A DNA stretch of 7,442 nucleotides from an uncultured archaeon (GTDB lineage: Archaea > Nanobdellota > Nanobdellia > Woesearchaeales > ARS49), in NCBI GenBank assembly GCA_902385765.1, contig CABMGU010000060.1, positions 1 through 7,442 of the forward strand, written 5' to 3'. The notes under the pieces are model-generated. The model ran no database searches. It had not been told where the DNA came from and worked only from the letters and a program-made list of their open reading frames with translations. The position numbers were made by a program, and so were the translations under genes. Shown here in pieces: positions 1 to 5,587 of this stretch; the stretch's first letter is position 1; every line of letters starts with the position of its first letter.

Positions 1-1
1 A

Positions 2-976
2 TTAGTTGAACAATACGCAGAATCAGGCAAGATTGTGAAGACTGTTGAAGCCCCCCGCGACCTTGTTTTACCAGATACGATTACCCAACTATCTTACAGC
101 AGAAGCTCACCAGAAGAAGTACACGACGTGTTATTATTGTCGAGACCCGACTACTCTTTATTTGACGAAATGCGAAACGTTCCAGACTTTTTATTATTCT
201 CTGACATGAGACTTGCAGGAGTAGGAATGGTAGGAGTAGTCCACGGCACCAATCCGTTAGATGCGATACAGCGATTCATTGGAAAAATAGATTTAGGAGT
301 AATTCCACACGTTATTGATACTGTCGTATTCATCAAACACGGAAAAGTGGACCAAGTATTAGGCATTAACATGATTGTAAAAGTGCCAGCAGGAATGACA
401 GAAGCAGACCTTGCAAGACCAGTCGTAGTCATCAACGATTTTGAAACAAACAAGGCAGTTGCAGAAATCTATTCATACGGAGAGGAAACAGTTGTAGTTC
501 CTGTACGCGAGGAGAAAGCAACAGGAGCAAAAGCACTGGCTGCAAAACAACTGGAAAGAGCATTCCAAAGATACAGCGAAGACGTCAGAGTTGAGATTAT
601 CAATGACAACAGAGCAATAGTTTACGTTCCTGAAAAATACATTCCAGCAATAATCGGAACACAGGGCAAAAACATACAGGCATTAGAACAACAGCTGGGA
701 ATCGGCTTGGATGTGCGCGAGCTTGAGGCGCAACCAAGAAAGCCAACAGGAAAAGAAATACCATATCGGACTTCCGGAAGCAGCAAACACGCAGAATTCC
801 TGCTCGGAGACCAGTATTCAGGCAAGGACGTAGACATTTACGTCAACAGCGAGTACCTTGCCACTTTTGCCGTCAGTAAGCAAGGAGTTGTAAGAATCAA
901 GAAATCAAACAAATTAGGAAAGGTCGTAATTGATGCTTTAGAGCACGGTGAAAAGGTCAGCTTCATAGGTGCATAA
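2..976 (+). CDS. PilT-like ATPase with KH domain (archaeal PIN/ATPase family), 3' part
   Basis: The reading frame is open from the first bases, so the gene starts upstream. The GTG at 35 is only an internal in-frame codon. There are 324 residues visible (numbered from base 2). RPDYSLFDEMR at about 48-58 fits an acidic Walker B-like segment, and VVHGTNPLDAIQRFIG (His at 81) fits the His-box of PilT/VirB11-type ATPases. The Walker A and the N-terminal PIN domain expected for the family would lie outside the window. A KH domain follows at about 197-240 with the GxxG loop GTQG at 219-222, which implies RNA or single-stranded DNA binding. The last ~60 residues form a small beta-rich tail. Family knowledge suggests an RNA-processing or translation-linked role, but the substrate is not established here. 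The stop codon overlaps the serS start by one base, so the two are probably co-transcribed and translationally coupled. Confidence 0.87.
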   Translation, partial: LVEQYAESGKIVKTVEAPRDLVLPDTITQLSYSRSSPEEVHDVLLLSRPDYSLFDEMRNVPDFLLFSDMRLAGVGMVGVVHGTNPLDAIQRFIGKIDLGVIPHVIDTVVFIKHGKVDQVLGINMIVKVPAGMTEADLARPVVVINDFETNKAVAEIYSYGEETVVVPVREEKATGAKALAAKQLERAFQRYSEDVRVEIINDNRAIVYVPEKYIPAIIGTQGKNIQALEQQLGIGLDVRELEAQPRKPTGKEIPYRTSGSSKHAEFLLGDQYSGKDVDIYVNSEYLATFAVSKQGVVRIKKSNKLGKVVIDALEHGEKVSFIGA

Positions 977-2250
977 TGCTTGACATAAACTACATCAGGC
1001 AATACCCGGACGTTGTAAGAGAAAACCTGCGCAGAAGACAGGTGCCGGAATACCTGAATTACCTTGATTCTGTATTGAAGAATGATGAATTATGGAGAGG
1101 ACTGAAAACAAAAGTTGACCAGGCAAGAGCAAGAAGAAACAAAGTTTCAATGGAGATAAATGAAGCAAAGAAAGCAGGCAAGGATGCCTCCAAACTAATC
1201 AAAGAAGCAGCAGACATTCCCAAAATCATATCAGAAGCAGAAAAACAGTTGGCTGATTTGCAGGAGAAAATCAAGACTTGTTTGCTCAAGATTCCAAATC
1301 TTTTACACGAGAGCGTGCCGTACGGCAAAGATGACACAGAAAACAAGGTCGTCAAAACAGCCGGCAAGAAACCGACATTCAAATTCGCGCCAATAAGCCA
1401 CGTTGACCTAATGGAAAAGAACAACTGGGCAGATCTGGAAAGAGCTTCAAAAATTTCCGGCAACCGATGGTATTTCCTAAAAGGAGATTTAGTCAAACTT
1501 GAAATTGCTATCGTCAATTATGCCATTGATTTCATGCGCGAAAAAGGCTACACGCCAGTCATTCCACCATTCATGATGTCCAGAAAAGCATACGAAGGAG
1601 TGGTGAGCCTGGAAGACTTTGAAAACGTCATGTACAAAATAGAAGGGGAAGACCTGTACGCGATTGCAACATCCGAGCATCCATTAACTGCAATGCACAT
1701 GGATGAGGTTCTTGACGAGGCAAAACTGCCCATCAAGCTTGCCGGTTATTCCACTAACTTCCGCAAAGAAGCAGGCGCGCACGGCAAAGACCAAAAAGGC
1801 ATCTTTAGAGTTAACCAATTCAACAAAGTCGAACAGATAATAATCTGCAAACCAGAAGAGTCCTGGCATTTCCACGAAGAACTCCTCAAGAACGCTGTTG
1901 AATTCTTTGAAAGCCTTGGACTGCATTTCAGGATTGTGAACATCTGCACAGGAGACTTGGGAATCATTGCTGCCAAAAAATATGACATTGAAGCCTGGTG
2001 CCCTGTCCAGAATGCTTTCAGAGAAGTTGTATCCTGCTCAAACTGCACCAGCTATCAAGCAGTACGCTCAAACATCAGATATCAGAAAGGACAAGAGCGA
2101 CCTTACGTGCACACTTTAAACAGCACCTGCGTTGCAACTACCCGCGCTCTTGTAGCCATAATGGAAAACTTCCAGCGGGAAGATGGCAGTGTTGAAGTTC
2201 CTAAAGTCCTGCAAAAATACACAGGATTTAAGATAATGAAGAAAAGTTAA
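976..2250 (+). CDS. serS: Seryl-tRNA synthetase (common, non-methanogen type)
   Basis: Charges tRNA-Ser with serine in the cytoplasm, using ATP. At 424 aa it has the usual length. Residues 1 to about 105 are charged and helical, matching the N-terminal antiparallel coiled coil that grips the long variable arm of tRNA-Ser. The class II catalytic core follows: TSEHPLTAMH (T232-S233-E234, the serine-binding TxE), motif 2 FRKEAGAHGKDQKGIFRVNQFNKVEQ (Arg263), the EVVSCSNCTSYQA segment, and motif 3 around NSTCVATTRALVAIMENFQ (Arg390). This is the widespread SerRS, not the divergent zinc-dependent enzyme of some methanogens. The start is ATG at 976 inside TAATG, sharing one base with the upstream stop. 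GGTG at 968-971 can serve as ribosome binding site. No separate promoter is visible, so it is read with the gene before it. Confidence 0.97.
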   Translation: MLDINYIRQYPDVVRENLRRRQVPEYLNYLDSVLKNDELWRGLKTKVDQARARRNKVSMEINEAKKAGKDASKLIKEAADIPKIISEAEKQLADLQEKIKTCLLKIPNLLHESVPYGKDDTENKVVKTAGKKPTFKFAPISHVDLMEKNNWADLERASKISGNRWYFLKGDLVKLEIAIVNYAIDFMREKGYTPVIPPFMMSRKAYEGVVSLEDFENVMYKIEGEDLYAIATSEHPLTAMHMDEVLDEAKLPIKLAGYSTNFRKEAGAHGKDQKGIFRVNQFNKVEQIIICKPEESWHFHEELLKNAVEFFESLGLHFRIVNICTGDLGIIAAKKYDIEAWCPVQNAFREVVSCSNCTSYQAVRSNIRYQKGQERPYVHTLNSTCVATTRALVAIMENFQREDGSVEVPKVLQKYTGFKIMKKS

Positions 2251-2290
2251 TTCAGGCAGAGCGGCGGAACTCATATCAAAAAGAGGCAAA

Positions 2291-2578
2291 ATGGCTGAAA
2301 TACCCTGGTGGGCGTGGATAGGAGTAGGACTGTTCGTAGCTGTTTCTGCAGGAATAATGGGAGGCAAAGTAAGCTGGTTCGCCTGGATAGGACTGCTCTT
2401 TACCGCAATCGGCATCGGCAAAGTAGTTTACCTGTTTGTCCTGACACCGAGAAAAACAGAAGTCCGCACAAGCATTCCAACACCAGCACAAGTGCTTGGA
2501 AGCTACTGCCCATTATGCAGGATGAGCGTTCTGCCCACAGACCGATTCTGCAGATACTGCGGGACAAGATTAAGATAA
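2291..2578 (+). CDS. Small two-helix membrane protein with C-terminal zinc ribbon
   Basis: A 95-aa protein of unknown function. Residues about 5-24 and 29-51 are hydrophobic and likely form two membrane helices. They are followed by a basic stretch (PRKTEVR) and a C-terminal zinc ribbon with two CxxC knuckles (C73/C76 and C87/C90, the second as CRYCG). The basic residues after helix 2 suggest that the ribbon lies in the cytoplasm, with a short N-terminus on the same side. The two helices look like a duplicated unit: WWAWIG near residue 6 and WFAWIG near residue 29. GAGG at 2283-2286 precedes the ATG by 4 bases. The gene lies 40 bp after serS with no clear TATA box between them, so it is probably the last gene of the serS operon. 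Similar ribbon-tailed membrane proteins are common in archaea, but this does not identify a function. Confidence 0.8.
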   Translation: MAEIPWWAWIGVGLFVAVSAGIMGGKVSWFAWIGLLFTAIGIGKVVYLFVLTPRKTEVRTSIPTPAQVLGSYCPLCRMSVLPTDRFCRYCGTRLR

Positions 2579-2593
2579 TCGAACACCACAATC

Positions 2594-2602
2594 TTATTAT
2601 AT
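2594..2602 (+). promoter_or_regulatory. TATA box of the cdc6 promoter (leaderless)
   Basis: TTATTATAT at 2594-2602 is centred about 27 bp before the ATG at 2625, the normal TATA-to-start distance in archaea. Transcription would therefore begin at or within a base or two of the start codon, giving a leaderless mRNA. The spacer is pyrimidine-rich and holds the palindrome GGAATTCC (2613-2620). No Shine-Dalgarno sequence is present, consistent with leaderless initiation. Confidence 0.6.
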
Positions 2603-2624
2603 CTGTTTTCTTGGAATTCCCACT

Positions 2625-3695
2625 ATGGGGTTGAAAGACTTATCTGCAGGGGAATCCCTGTTTAAAAACGAGGACTCACTGGACCCAGAATGGCTGCCAA
2701 AAAACCTGCCGTTCAGGGAAGAACAACATCACGGCATTGCAAACTGCATAAAGCCATTACTGCAAGGCAGAACCGGCCGTAATTGCATAATCTCAGGAGC
2801 GCCAGGCATAGGAAAAACAGCAGCAGTAAAACTGGTCCTGAAAGAACTGGAAGAAAACCCGGACGTCAACGCGCCAGACATAGAAGTCCTGTACGTCAAC
2901 TGCTGGCAGAAGAACACAACCTACAAGATTTTCGCAGACCTGTGCGAGCAGCTGGGTTACAAGTTCATCCAAAACAAGAATACCGAGGACTTGTTCAAGA
3001 TAATACAAAACATCATCAACAAGAAATCAGCCGTATTCGCTTTTGATGAAGTAGACAAGGTTGAAGATGTCGACTTCCTATACCACATTTTCACAGACAT
3101 ACTGAAAAAAACAATCCTAATGATAACCAATCATCCACAATGGTACTCACTTGTTGACGAAAGAATAAGATCAAGACTGATGCCGGAAAAAATAGACTTC
3201 CAACCCTATTCAACAGAAGAAATTGCAGGAATACTCAGGCACCGCATTGAATTCGCCTTCTCGCCAAACAGGTGGGAAGACTCGGCTCTCAACCTTATCG
3301 TTGACAAAACAATCACAGCAGGAGACATCAGAGCAGGATTACACCTGCTAAGAGAAGCAGGACTTGCAGCAGAAGACCAATCTTCCAGAAAAATACTTCC
3401 TGAACACGCTGAAAAAGCATTAGCAAAATTATCTGACTTCTCAATAAAACCAGCAGAAGCACTTGGCGAAGACACAAAAGTCATTCTCAACCTTGTCAAA
3501 GCGCAGTCAGGCAGGATTGGAGACCTGTTCAAGATTTACCAGGAACAAGGAGGAACTGCCACTTACAAGACCTTCCAAAGAAGAATAGAAACACTGGAAA
3601 AAGGAGGGTTCATAGAGACCAAAAAGATAATGGGCGGAAAAGAAGGCACCACAACATTTGTAGCAGACAAGAACAAATCACTGGACGAATTCTAG
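2625..3695 (+). CDS. cdc6: Orc1/Cdc6-family replication initiator ATPase
   Basis: Binds archaeal replication origins and helps load the MCM helicase. The protein has 356 aa, on the short side for a family usually nearer 400. The N-terminal AAA+ domain shows LPFREEQ (the family's conserved segment ahead of Walker A), Walker A GAPGIGKT at 58-65, Walker B FAFDEVD (D141, E142), sensor 1 ITNH (N169), the DERIRSRL segment that normally carries the arginine finger, and sensor 2 GDIRAGLHLLREA (R236). The last ~80 residues (from about 275, with TYKTFQRRIETLEKGGFIETKK) fit the C-terminal winged-helix DNA-binding domain. All ATPase residues are intact, so it should be active. It has its own promoter and appears leaderless. 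Archaeal origins often lie beside this gene; see the CACTGGAC finding for a candidate binding motif. Confidence 0.95.
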   Translation: MGLKDLSAGESLFKNEDSLDPEWLPKNLPFREEQHHGIANCIKPLLQGRTGRNCIISGAPGIGKTAAVKLVLKELEENPDVNAPDIEVLYVNCWQKNTTYKIFADLCEQLGYKFIQNKNTEDLFKIIQNIINKKSAVFAFDEVDKVEDVDFLYHIFTDILKKTILMITNHPQWYSLVDERIRSRLMPEKIDFQPYSTEEIAGILRHRIEFAFSPNRWEDSALNLIVDKTITAGDIRAGLHLLREAGLAAEDQSSRKILPEHAEKALAKLSDFSIKPAEALGEDTKVILNLVKAQSGRIGDLFKIYQEQGGTATYKTFQRRIETLEKGGFIETKKIMGGKEGTTTFVADKNKSLDEF

Positions 3696-3700
3696 TAATG

Positions 3701-3708
3701 TTTATAAA
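3701..3708 (+). promoter_or_regulatory. TATA box of the 118-aa helical protein gene
   Basis: TTTATAAA sits about 26 bp ahead of the ATG at 3731 and only 5 bp after the cdc6 stop codon. The geometry predicts a leaderless transcript beginning at 3731. The longer in-frame start at 3698 would lie upstream of the transcript. The T-rich stretch just downstream (about 3713-3726) may also end transcription of cdc6. Confidence 0.7.
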
Positions 3709-3730
3709 ATCGGTTTTGTTCTTTTTGAAT

Positions 3731-4087
3731 ATGAAGACCTTTGAGCAAATACAAACAGAAAAAACACAACACGCAGAAAAACTATTAGAACTGCTTCCGA
3801 AGATTGCAGGACTGCCAAAAAACGAAAAACAACTGACAACCCTTGCAGGCAATTTCAGGTTTCTAATGGAAAAAATAAAAGAACAAAAACAGATGTGCAA
3901 CGACCAGCAAGGCGCAATGCTTGATGAAGAATTATCAGCCATACAAGACAAACAAAAAGGGCTCAATGCAGACCTAATAGAACACATAGAACAAGCCTCA
4001 AAAGGCGCAGAACTGCAAATGGCATCTGTGCGCGCAGCACTGATATTGATAGCTTCACGCAAGACTTCTATAAATATGCTAAAATAA
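3731..4087 (+). CDS. Small helical (coiled-coil-like) protein of unknown function
   Basis: I do not recognise a family. The protein is 118 aa from the ATG at 3731, and 129 aa if the in-frame ATG at 3698 were used. I prefer 3731 because a TATA box at 3701-3708 lies exactly where it should for a leaderless start there, and the longer form would have to be translated from promoter DNA. The sequence is rich in Glu, Lys, Gln and Leu, has only one Cys (CNDQQ), no signal peptide and almost no beta-type segments. It reads as two or three long amphipathic helices (about 1-25, 33-80, 84-105), ending in a more hydrophobic helix (ASVRAALILIAS). A soluble helical-hairpin or coiled-coil protein is likely. 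It lies 35 bp after cdc6, between replication and tRNA-modification genes, which does not define its role. Confidence 0.72.
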   Translation: MKTFEQIQTEKTQHAEKLLELLPKIAGLPKNEKQLTTLAGNFRFLMEKIKEQKQMCNDQQGAMLDEELSAIQDKQKGLNADLIEHIEQASKGAELQMASVRAALILIASRKTSINMLK

Positions 4088-4090
4088 GCC

Positions 4091-4104
4091 ACTGGACACT
4101 GGAC
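4091..4104 (+). repeat. Tandem ACTGGAC repeat downstream of cdc6
   Basis: ACTGGAC occurs twice back to back (4091-4097 and 4098-4104), 4 bp after a stop codon and upstream of a strong TATA box. With the preceding base each copy reads CACTGGAC, the same octamer found inside cdc6 near its start (2677-2684) and end (3679-3686). The opposite strand reads TCCAGTG, which matches the core of archaeal origin recognition boxes. The flank at 4068-4088 is AT-rich. Confidence 0.6.
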
Positions 4105-4120
4105 AACCACCCGCGCGGCG

Positions 4121-4128
4121 TATATAAA
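4121..4128 (+). promoter_or_regulatory. Strong TATA box of the small acidic gene
   Basis: TATATAAA is a near-consensus archaeal TATA box. Transcription should begin near 4150, just before the ribosome binding site GAGGTGAT (4154-4161) and the ATG at 4166, leaving a leader of about 15 nt. The position normally occupied by the BRE is instead GC-rich and contains the 8-bp palindrome CCGCGCGG (4111-4118). Confidence 0.75.
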
Positions 4129-4153
4129 GAGCAAATGGCAGTTTTCTGGCAAA

Positions 4154-4161
4154 GAGGTGAT
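4154..4161 (+). promoter_or_regulatory. Strong Shine-Dalgarno sequence deciding the start at 4166
   Basis: GAGGTGAT is an extended match to the archaeal anti-Shine-Dalgarno sequence and lies 4 bases before the ATG at 4166. It argues against translation from the ATG at 4135, which would precede the expected transcription start. The same sequence type (GAGGTGA) occurs ahead of the exported protein gene at 4968. Confidence 0.75.
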
Positions 4162-4165
4162 AAAC

Positions 4166-4246
4166 ATGGAAAACATACAAGAACTGTTTTTCGAGCAAAT
4201 AAAAGCAATAACAAAGGAGACCTGCCAGAGGGCGAGAACATGGTAG
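4166..4246 (+). CDS. 26-aa small ORF, upstream half of a small acidic gene
   Basis: The ORF encodes MENIQELFFEQIKAITKETC followed by QRARTW. It has the best signals of the region: TATA box at 4121, then GAGGTGAT, then ATG. It ends in TAG at 4244-4246, overlapping the next ATG by 7 bases (ATGGTAG). Two readings are possible. It may be a genuine micro-protein or leader peptide coupled to the next ORF. Alternatively it is the N-terminus of one 58-aa protein: one extra A in the AAA run at 4214-4216 would continue ITK directly into GDLPEGENMVDYY in the frame of the downstream ORF. I favour the second reading, either as a real frameshift or as a base-calling error, but the sequence alone cannot decide. 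Confidence 0.5.
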   Translation: MENIQELFFEQIKAITKETCQRARTW

Positions 4247-4341
4247 ACTATTACGATGACGGCGCAATAGACTACTTTGAAGACGAAGACGAGGTTGACG
4301 GCGCCACTGCAGGCTTTTGGAAAGGCTACCTTTCAGCATAA
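4240..4341 (+). CDS. Small acidic protein (33 aa), ending in GFWKGYLSA
   Basis: The ORF starts at ATG 4240, preceded by GAGGG (4228-4232) at a 7-base spacing, and ends at TAA 4341. The product is dominated by Asp, Glu and Tyr (MVDYYDDGAIDYFEDEDE) and closes with GATAGFWKGYLSA. An acidic stretch followed by a G-F-x-x-G-Y tail is, from memory, a pattern of very small conserved archaeal proteins; no function is known to me. The frame stays open back to an ATG at 4135 (68 aa), but that start lies only 7 bases past the TATA box and its N-terminal translation looks non-coding. The in-frame residues just before 4240 (GDLPEGEN) do look protein-like, supporting fusion with the 4166 ORF through a one-base shift. 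Codons use the same style as the neighbours. Confidence 0.6.
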   Translation: MVDYYDDGAIDYFEDEDEVDGATAGFWKGYLSA

Positions 4342-4342
4342 C

Positions 4343-4353
4343 TTTTTTATTTA
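4343..4353 (+). promoter_or_regulatory. T-run and TATA element before tsaC
   Basis: TTTTTTATTTA begins one base after the stop of the small acidic gene. Its centre is about 26 bp before the ATG at 4374, so it fits a TATA element for a leaderless tsaC transcript. The six-T run may also act as the terminator of the preceding gene. The longer in-frame start at 4317 would lie upstream of the promoter, inside the previous gene. Confidence 0.5.
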
Positions 4354-4373
4354 CCTCAATTTCTTTACTACAT

Positions 4374-4922
4374 ATGCGCGTTTACTCCAGAAAAGACATT
4401 GACAAGACAGTAATAGAAGAAATAGCCAAAGGCGCAGTATTCATCTATCCAACAGACACCATATACGGCATTGGGTGCGATGCGACAAACGACAAAGCAG
4501 TAAAAAGAGTCAGAAAACTGAAAAAAAGGACAGCAAACCCATTCTCAGTCATAGCACCCTCAATAGACTGGATAAAAGAAAACTGCACGCTAACAAACAA
4601 CGCAAAAGCCTGGCTATTGAAACTACCCGGACCATACACGCTGATAATTAACTTAAAAAAAACAAATGCAATCTGTCCGCAAACCAACATGGGACTGAAA
4701 AATCTCGGAATAAGAATACCAGACCACTGGATTTCTGATTTAGCTGCTAAAGTTGGGAAACCGATAGTCACGACATCTGTAAACATCGAGGGCAAGCCAT
4801 TCGCAACAAGACTCGAACAACTGGAAAAATTTGATGCAGACTTCATAATCTACGAAGGAGAAAAGACCGGAATACCGAGCACAATAGTAGATACTGTTTC
4901 TGGAAAGATAATAAAGAGATAA
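4374..4922 (+). CDS. tsaC: Threonylcarbamoyl-AMP synthase (YrdC/TsaC/Sua5 family)
   Basis: Condenses L-threonine, bicarbonate and ATP into threonylcarbamoyl-adenylate, the donor that the KEOPS/Kae1 complex uses to make t6A37 in tRNAs that read ANN codons. The 182-aa product is a single YrdC domain without the C-terminal Sua5 extension. Visible family features are FIYPTDTIYGIGCDA at 23-37, the basic K-x-R patch KKR at 50-52 ahead of NPFSVI, GIRIPDHW, TTSVNIEGKPFA (Ser135, Asn137), and IIYEGEKTGIPSTIVD near the C-terminus. The start at 4374 is chosen over the in-frame ATG at 4317 because MRVYSRKDI aligns with the usual N-terminus, the TATA-like element at 4343-4353 is correctly spaced, and the longer form would overlap the preceding gene. 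The name could equally be sua5. Confidence 0.94.
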   Translation: MRVYSRKDIDKTVIEEIAKGAVFIYPTDTIYGIGCDATNDKAVKRVRKLKKRTANPFSVIAPSIDWIKENCTLTNNAKAWLLKLPGPYTLIINLKKTNAICPQTNMGLKNLGIRIPDHWISDLAAKVGKPIVTTSVNIEGKPFATRLEQLEKFDADFIIYEGEKTGIPSTIVDTVSGKIIKR

Positions 4923-4924
4923 TG

Positions 4925-4932
4925 TTTTTAAA
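4925..4932 (+). promoter_or_regulatory. TATA box of the Sec-exported protein gene
   Basis: TTTTTAAA lies 3 bp after the tsaC stop codon. A start of transcription about 26 bp downstream falls at roughly 4955, just ahead of GAGGTGA (4956-4962) and the ATG at 4968. This gives a short leader of about 13 nt with a ribosome binding site, the same arrangement as the gene at 4166. Confidence 0.55.
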
Positions 4933-4967
4933 GAAGCAGAGCATAACAGAGAAAAGAGGTGAAATAT

Positions 4968-5525
4968 ATGAAAAAAATGTTATTAATTCTTATGGCAGTA
5001 TTATTATGCGCATCATTAGCAGATGCATACGTTTACCGCTCGATTGGCACGATGCCAAAGAGCATGATGGGCCGCCTTACCGGCGCATCAACCACAGGCC
5101 TGGCATCAAGCGAGGCAGGACTTGGCAGGGTAGAGTTCAGCCTACACGCATACACTGTAGGCACGCCTGAAACTGCAAGCGTCAGACCAGGTACACCCCT
5201 GTTTGGCAAATTAGTCATTGCAAAAGCCACGGGAGGCAGTCCGCCAATAACAGAAGAAGAAACATCAGGACATGACGGCGTCACAATCCTTGTCACTGAG
5301 GTCGGCCCAGAAGGAGACATACGATTGTATGGCACTGAGAATCTGAAGGGAAACATCCTGCCTTCAAATAAATTCATGTACGACCCAACACCAGGAGTTG
5401 AAGCCTGGACAAACAACGCTTTTGTGGCAAACTCCAAGGTTAACACGGTAATAAATTATGTAGTGCTGGTCAAATACAAAGACGAAACAAGAGTTTTGGA
5501 GACAAAAGCACTAAGAGTAAAGTAA
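4968..5525 (+). CDS. Sec-exported protein of unknown function
   Basis: A 185-aa exported protein; I do not recognise a family. The N-terminus MKKMLLILMAVLLCASLADA is a classical Sec signal peptide with likely cleavage after A20 (ADA|Y). The cysteine at 14 is not in a lipobox. The mature part lacks Cys and is rich in Gly, Thr, Ser and Val. Its C-terminal half has alternating beta-type segments (GVTILVTEVG, VNTVINYVVLVKYKD, TRVLETKALRVK), suggesting an immunoglobulin-like beta-sandwich at the cell surface. The start is ATG 4968, with GAGGTGA ending 5 bases before it. The in-frame GTG at 4959 is part of that Shine-Dalgarno sequence and is not a credible start. The next gene is also exported, so this begins a run of surface-protein genes. 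Confidence 0.8.
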   Translation: MKKMLLILMAVLLCASLADAYVYRSIGTMPKSMMGRLTGASTTGLASSEAGLGRVEFSLHAYTVGTPETASVRPGTPLFGKLVIAKATGGSPPITEEETSGHDGVTILVTEVGPEGDIRLYGTENLKGNILPSNKFMYDPTPGVEAWTNNAFVANSKVNTVINYVVLVKYKDETRVLETKALRVK

Positions 5526-5550
5526 TTGTCACTTAGGAGTGGTTAAAAAG

Positions 5551-5565
5551 CGAAAGGTTTATATA
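5551..5565 (+). promoter_or_regulatory. Canonical BRE plus TATA promoter of the Tat-exported protein gene
   Basis: CGAAAG (5551-5556, BRE) is followed by TTTATATA (5558-5565). The TATA centre lies 26 bp before the ATG at 5588, predicting a leaderless mRNA. This is the most consensus-like promoter in the window, and the CGAAAG-N-TTTATA pattern recurs at 6504-6517. Confidence 0.8.
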
Positions 5566-5587
5566 GGGCTGATTATTTGATAGACTT

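Noticed and set aside
1059..1517. A 152-codon open frame on the minus strand inside serS
   Set aside because: It lies wholly within the coding region of a highly conserved enzyme and its product has no recognisable domain.
2579..2624. Full origin of replication immediately upstream of cdc6
   Set aside because: The gap is only 46 bp, taken up by a TATA box and spacer. It has no complete origin recognition box with a G-run and no extended AT-rich unwinding stretch.
3698..3730. Upstream start for the helical gene (11 extra residues, MFIKSVLFFLN)
   Set aside because: These codons cover the TATA box and its spacer, and the transcript should begin at 3731.
4068..4075. TATA-like TATAAATA at the end of the helical gene
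   Set aside because: No start codon or ribosome binding site fits a transcript beginning about 26 bp downstream; the nearby 4121 TATA box explains the next gene better.
3610..4176. A 188-codon open frame on the minus strand opposite the end of cdc6 and the helical gene
   Set aside because: It is antisense to two well-supported genes with good promoters, its translation is rich in Ser, Cys, Phe and Ile as expected from a shadow of helical coding sequence, and it has no promoter or ribosome binding site that I can see.
4135..4239. Long form (68 aa) of the small acidic ORF starting at 4135
   Set aside because: The ATG lies only 7 bases after the TATA box, before the expected transcript start, and the first ~30 residues do not look like protein sequence. 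It is kept as an alternative only if a promoter at 4068-4075 is active.
4317..4373. Upstream start for tsaC (19 extra residues)
   Set aside because: It would begin inside the previous gene and run through the T-run/TATA element; the YrdC family N-terminus begins at MRVYSRKDI.
5528..5541. Possible hairpin CACT-TAGG-AGTG after the Sec-exported protein gene
   Set aside because: There are only four strong pairs plus wobble pairs, with no T-run; it is not convincing as a terminator or operator.
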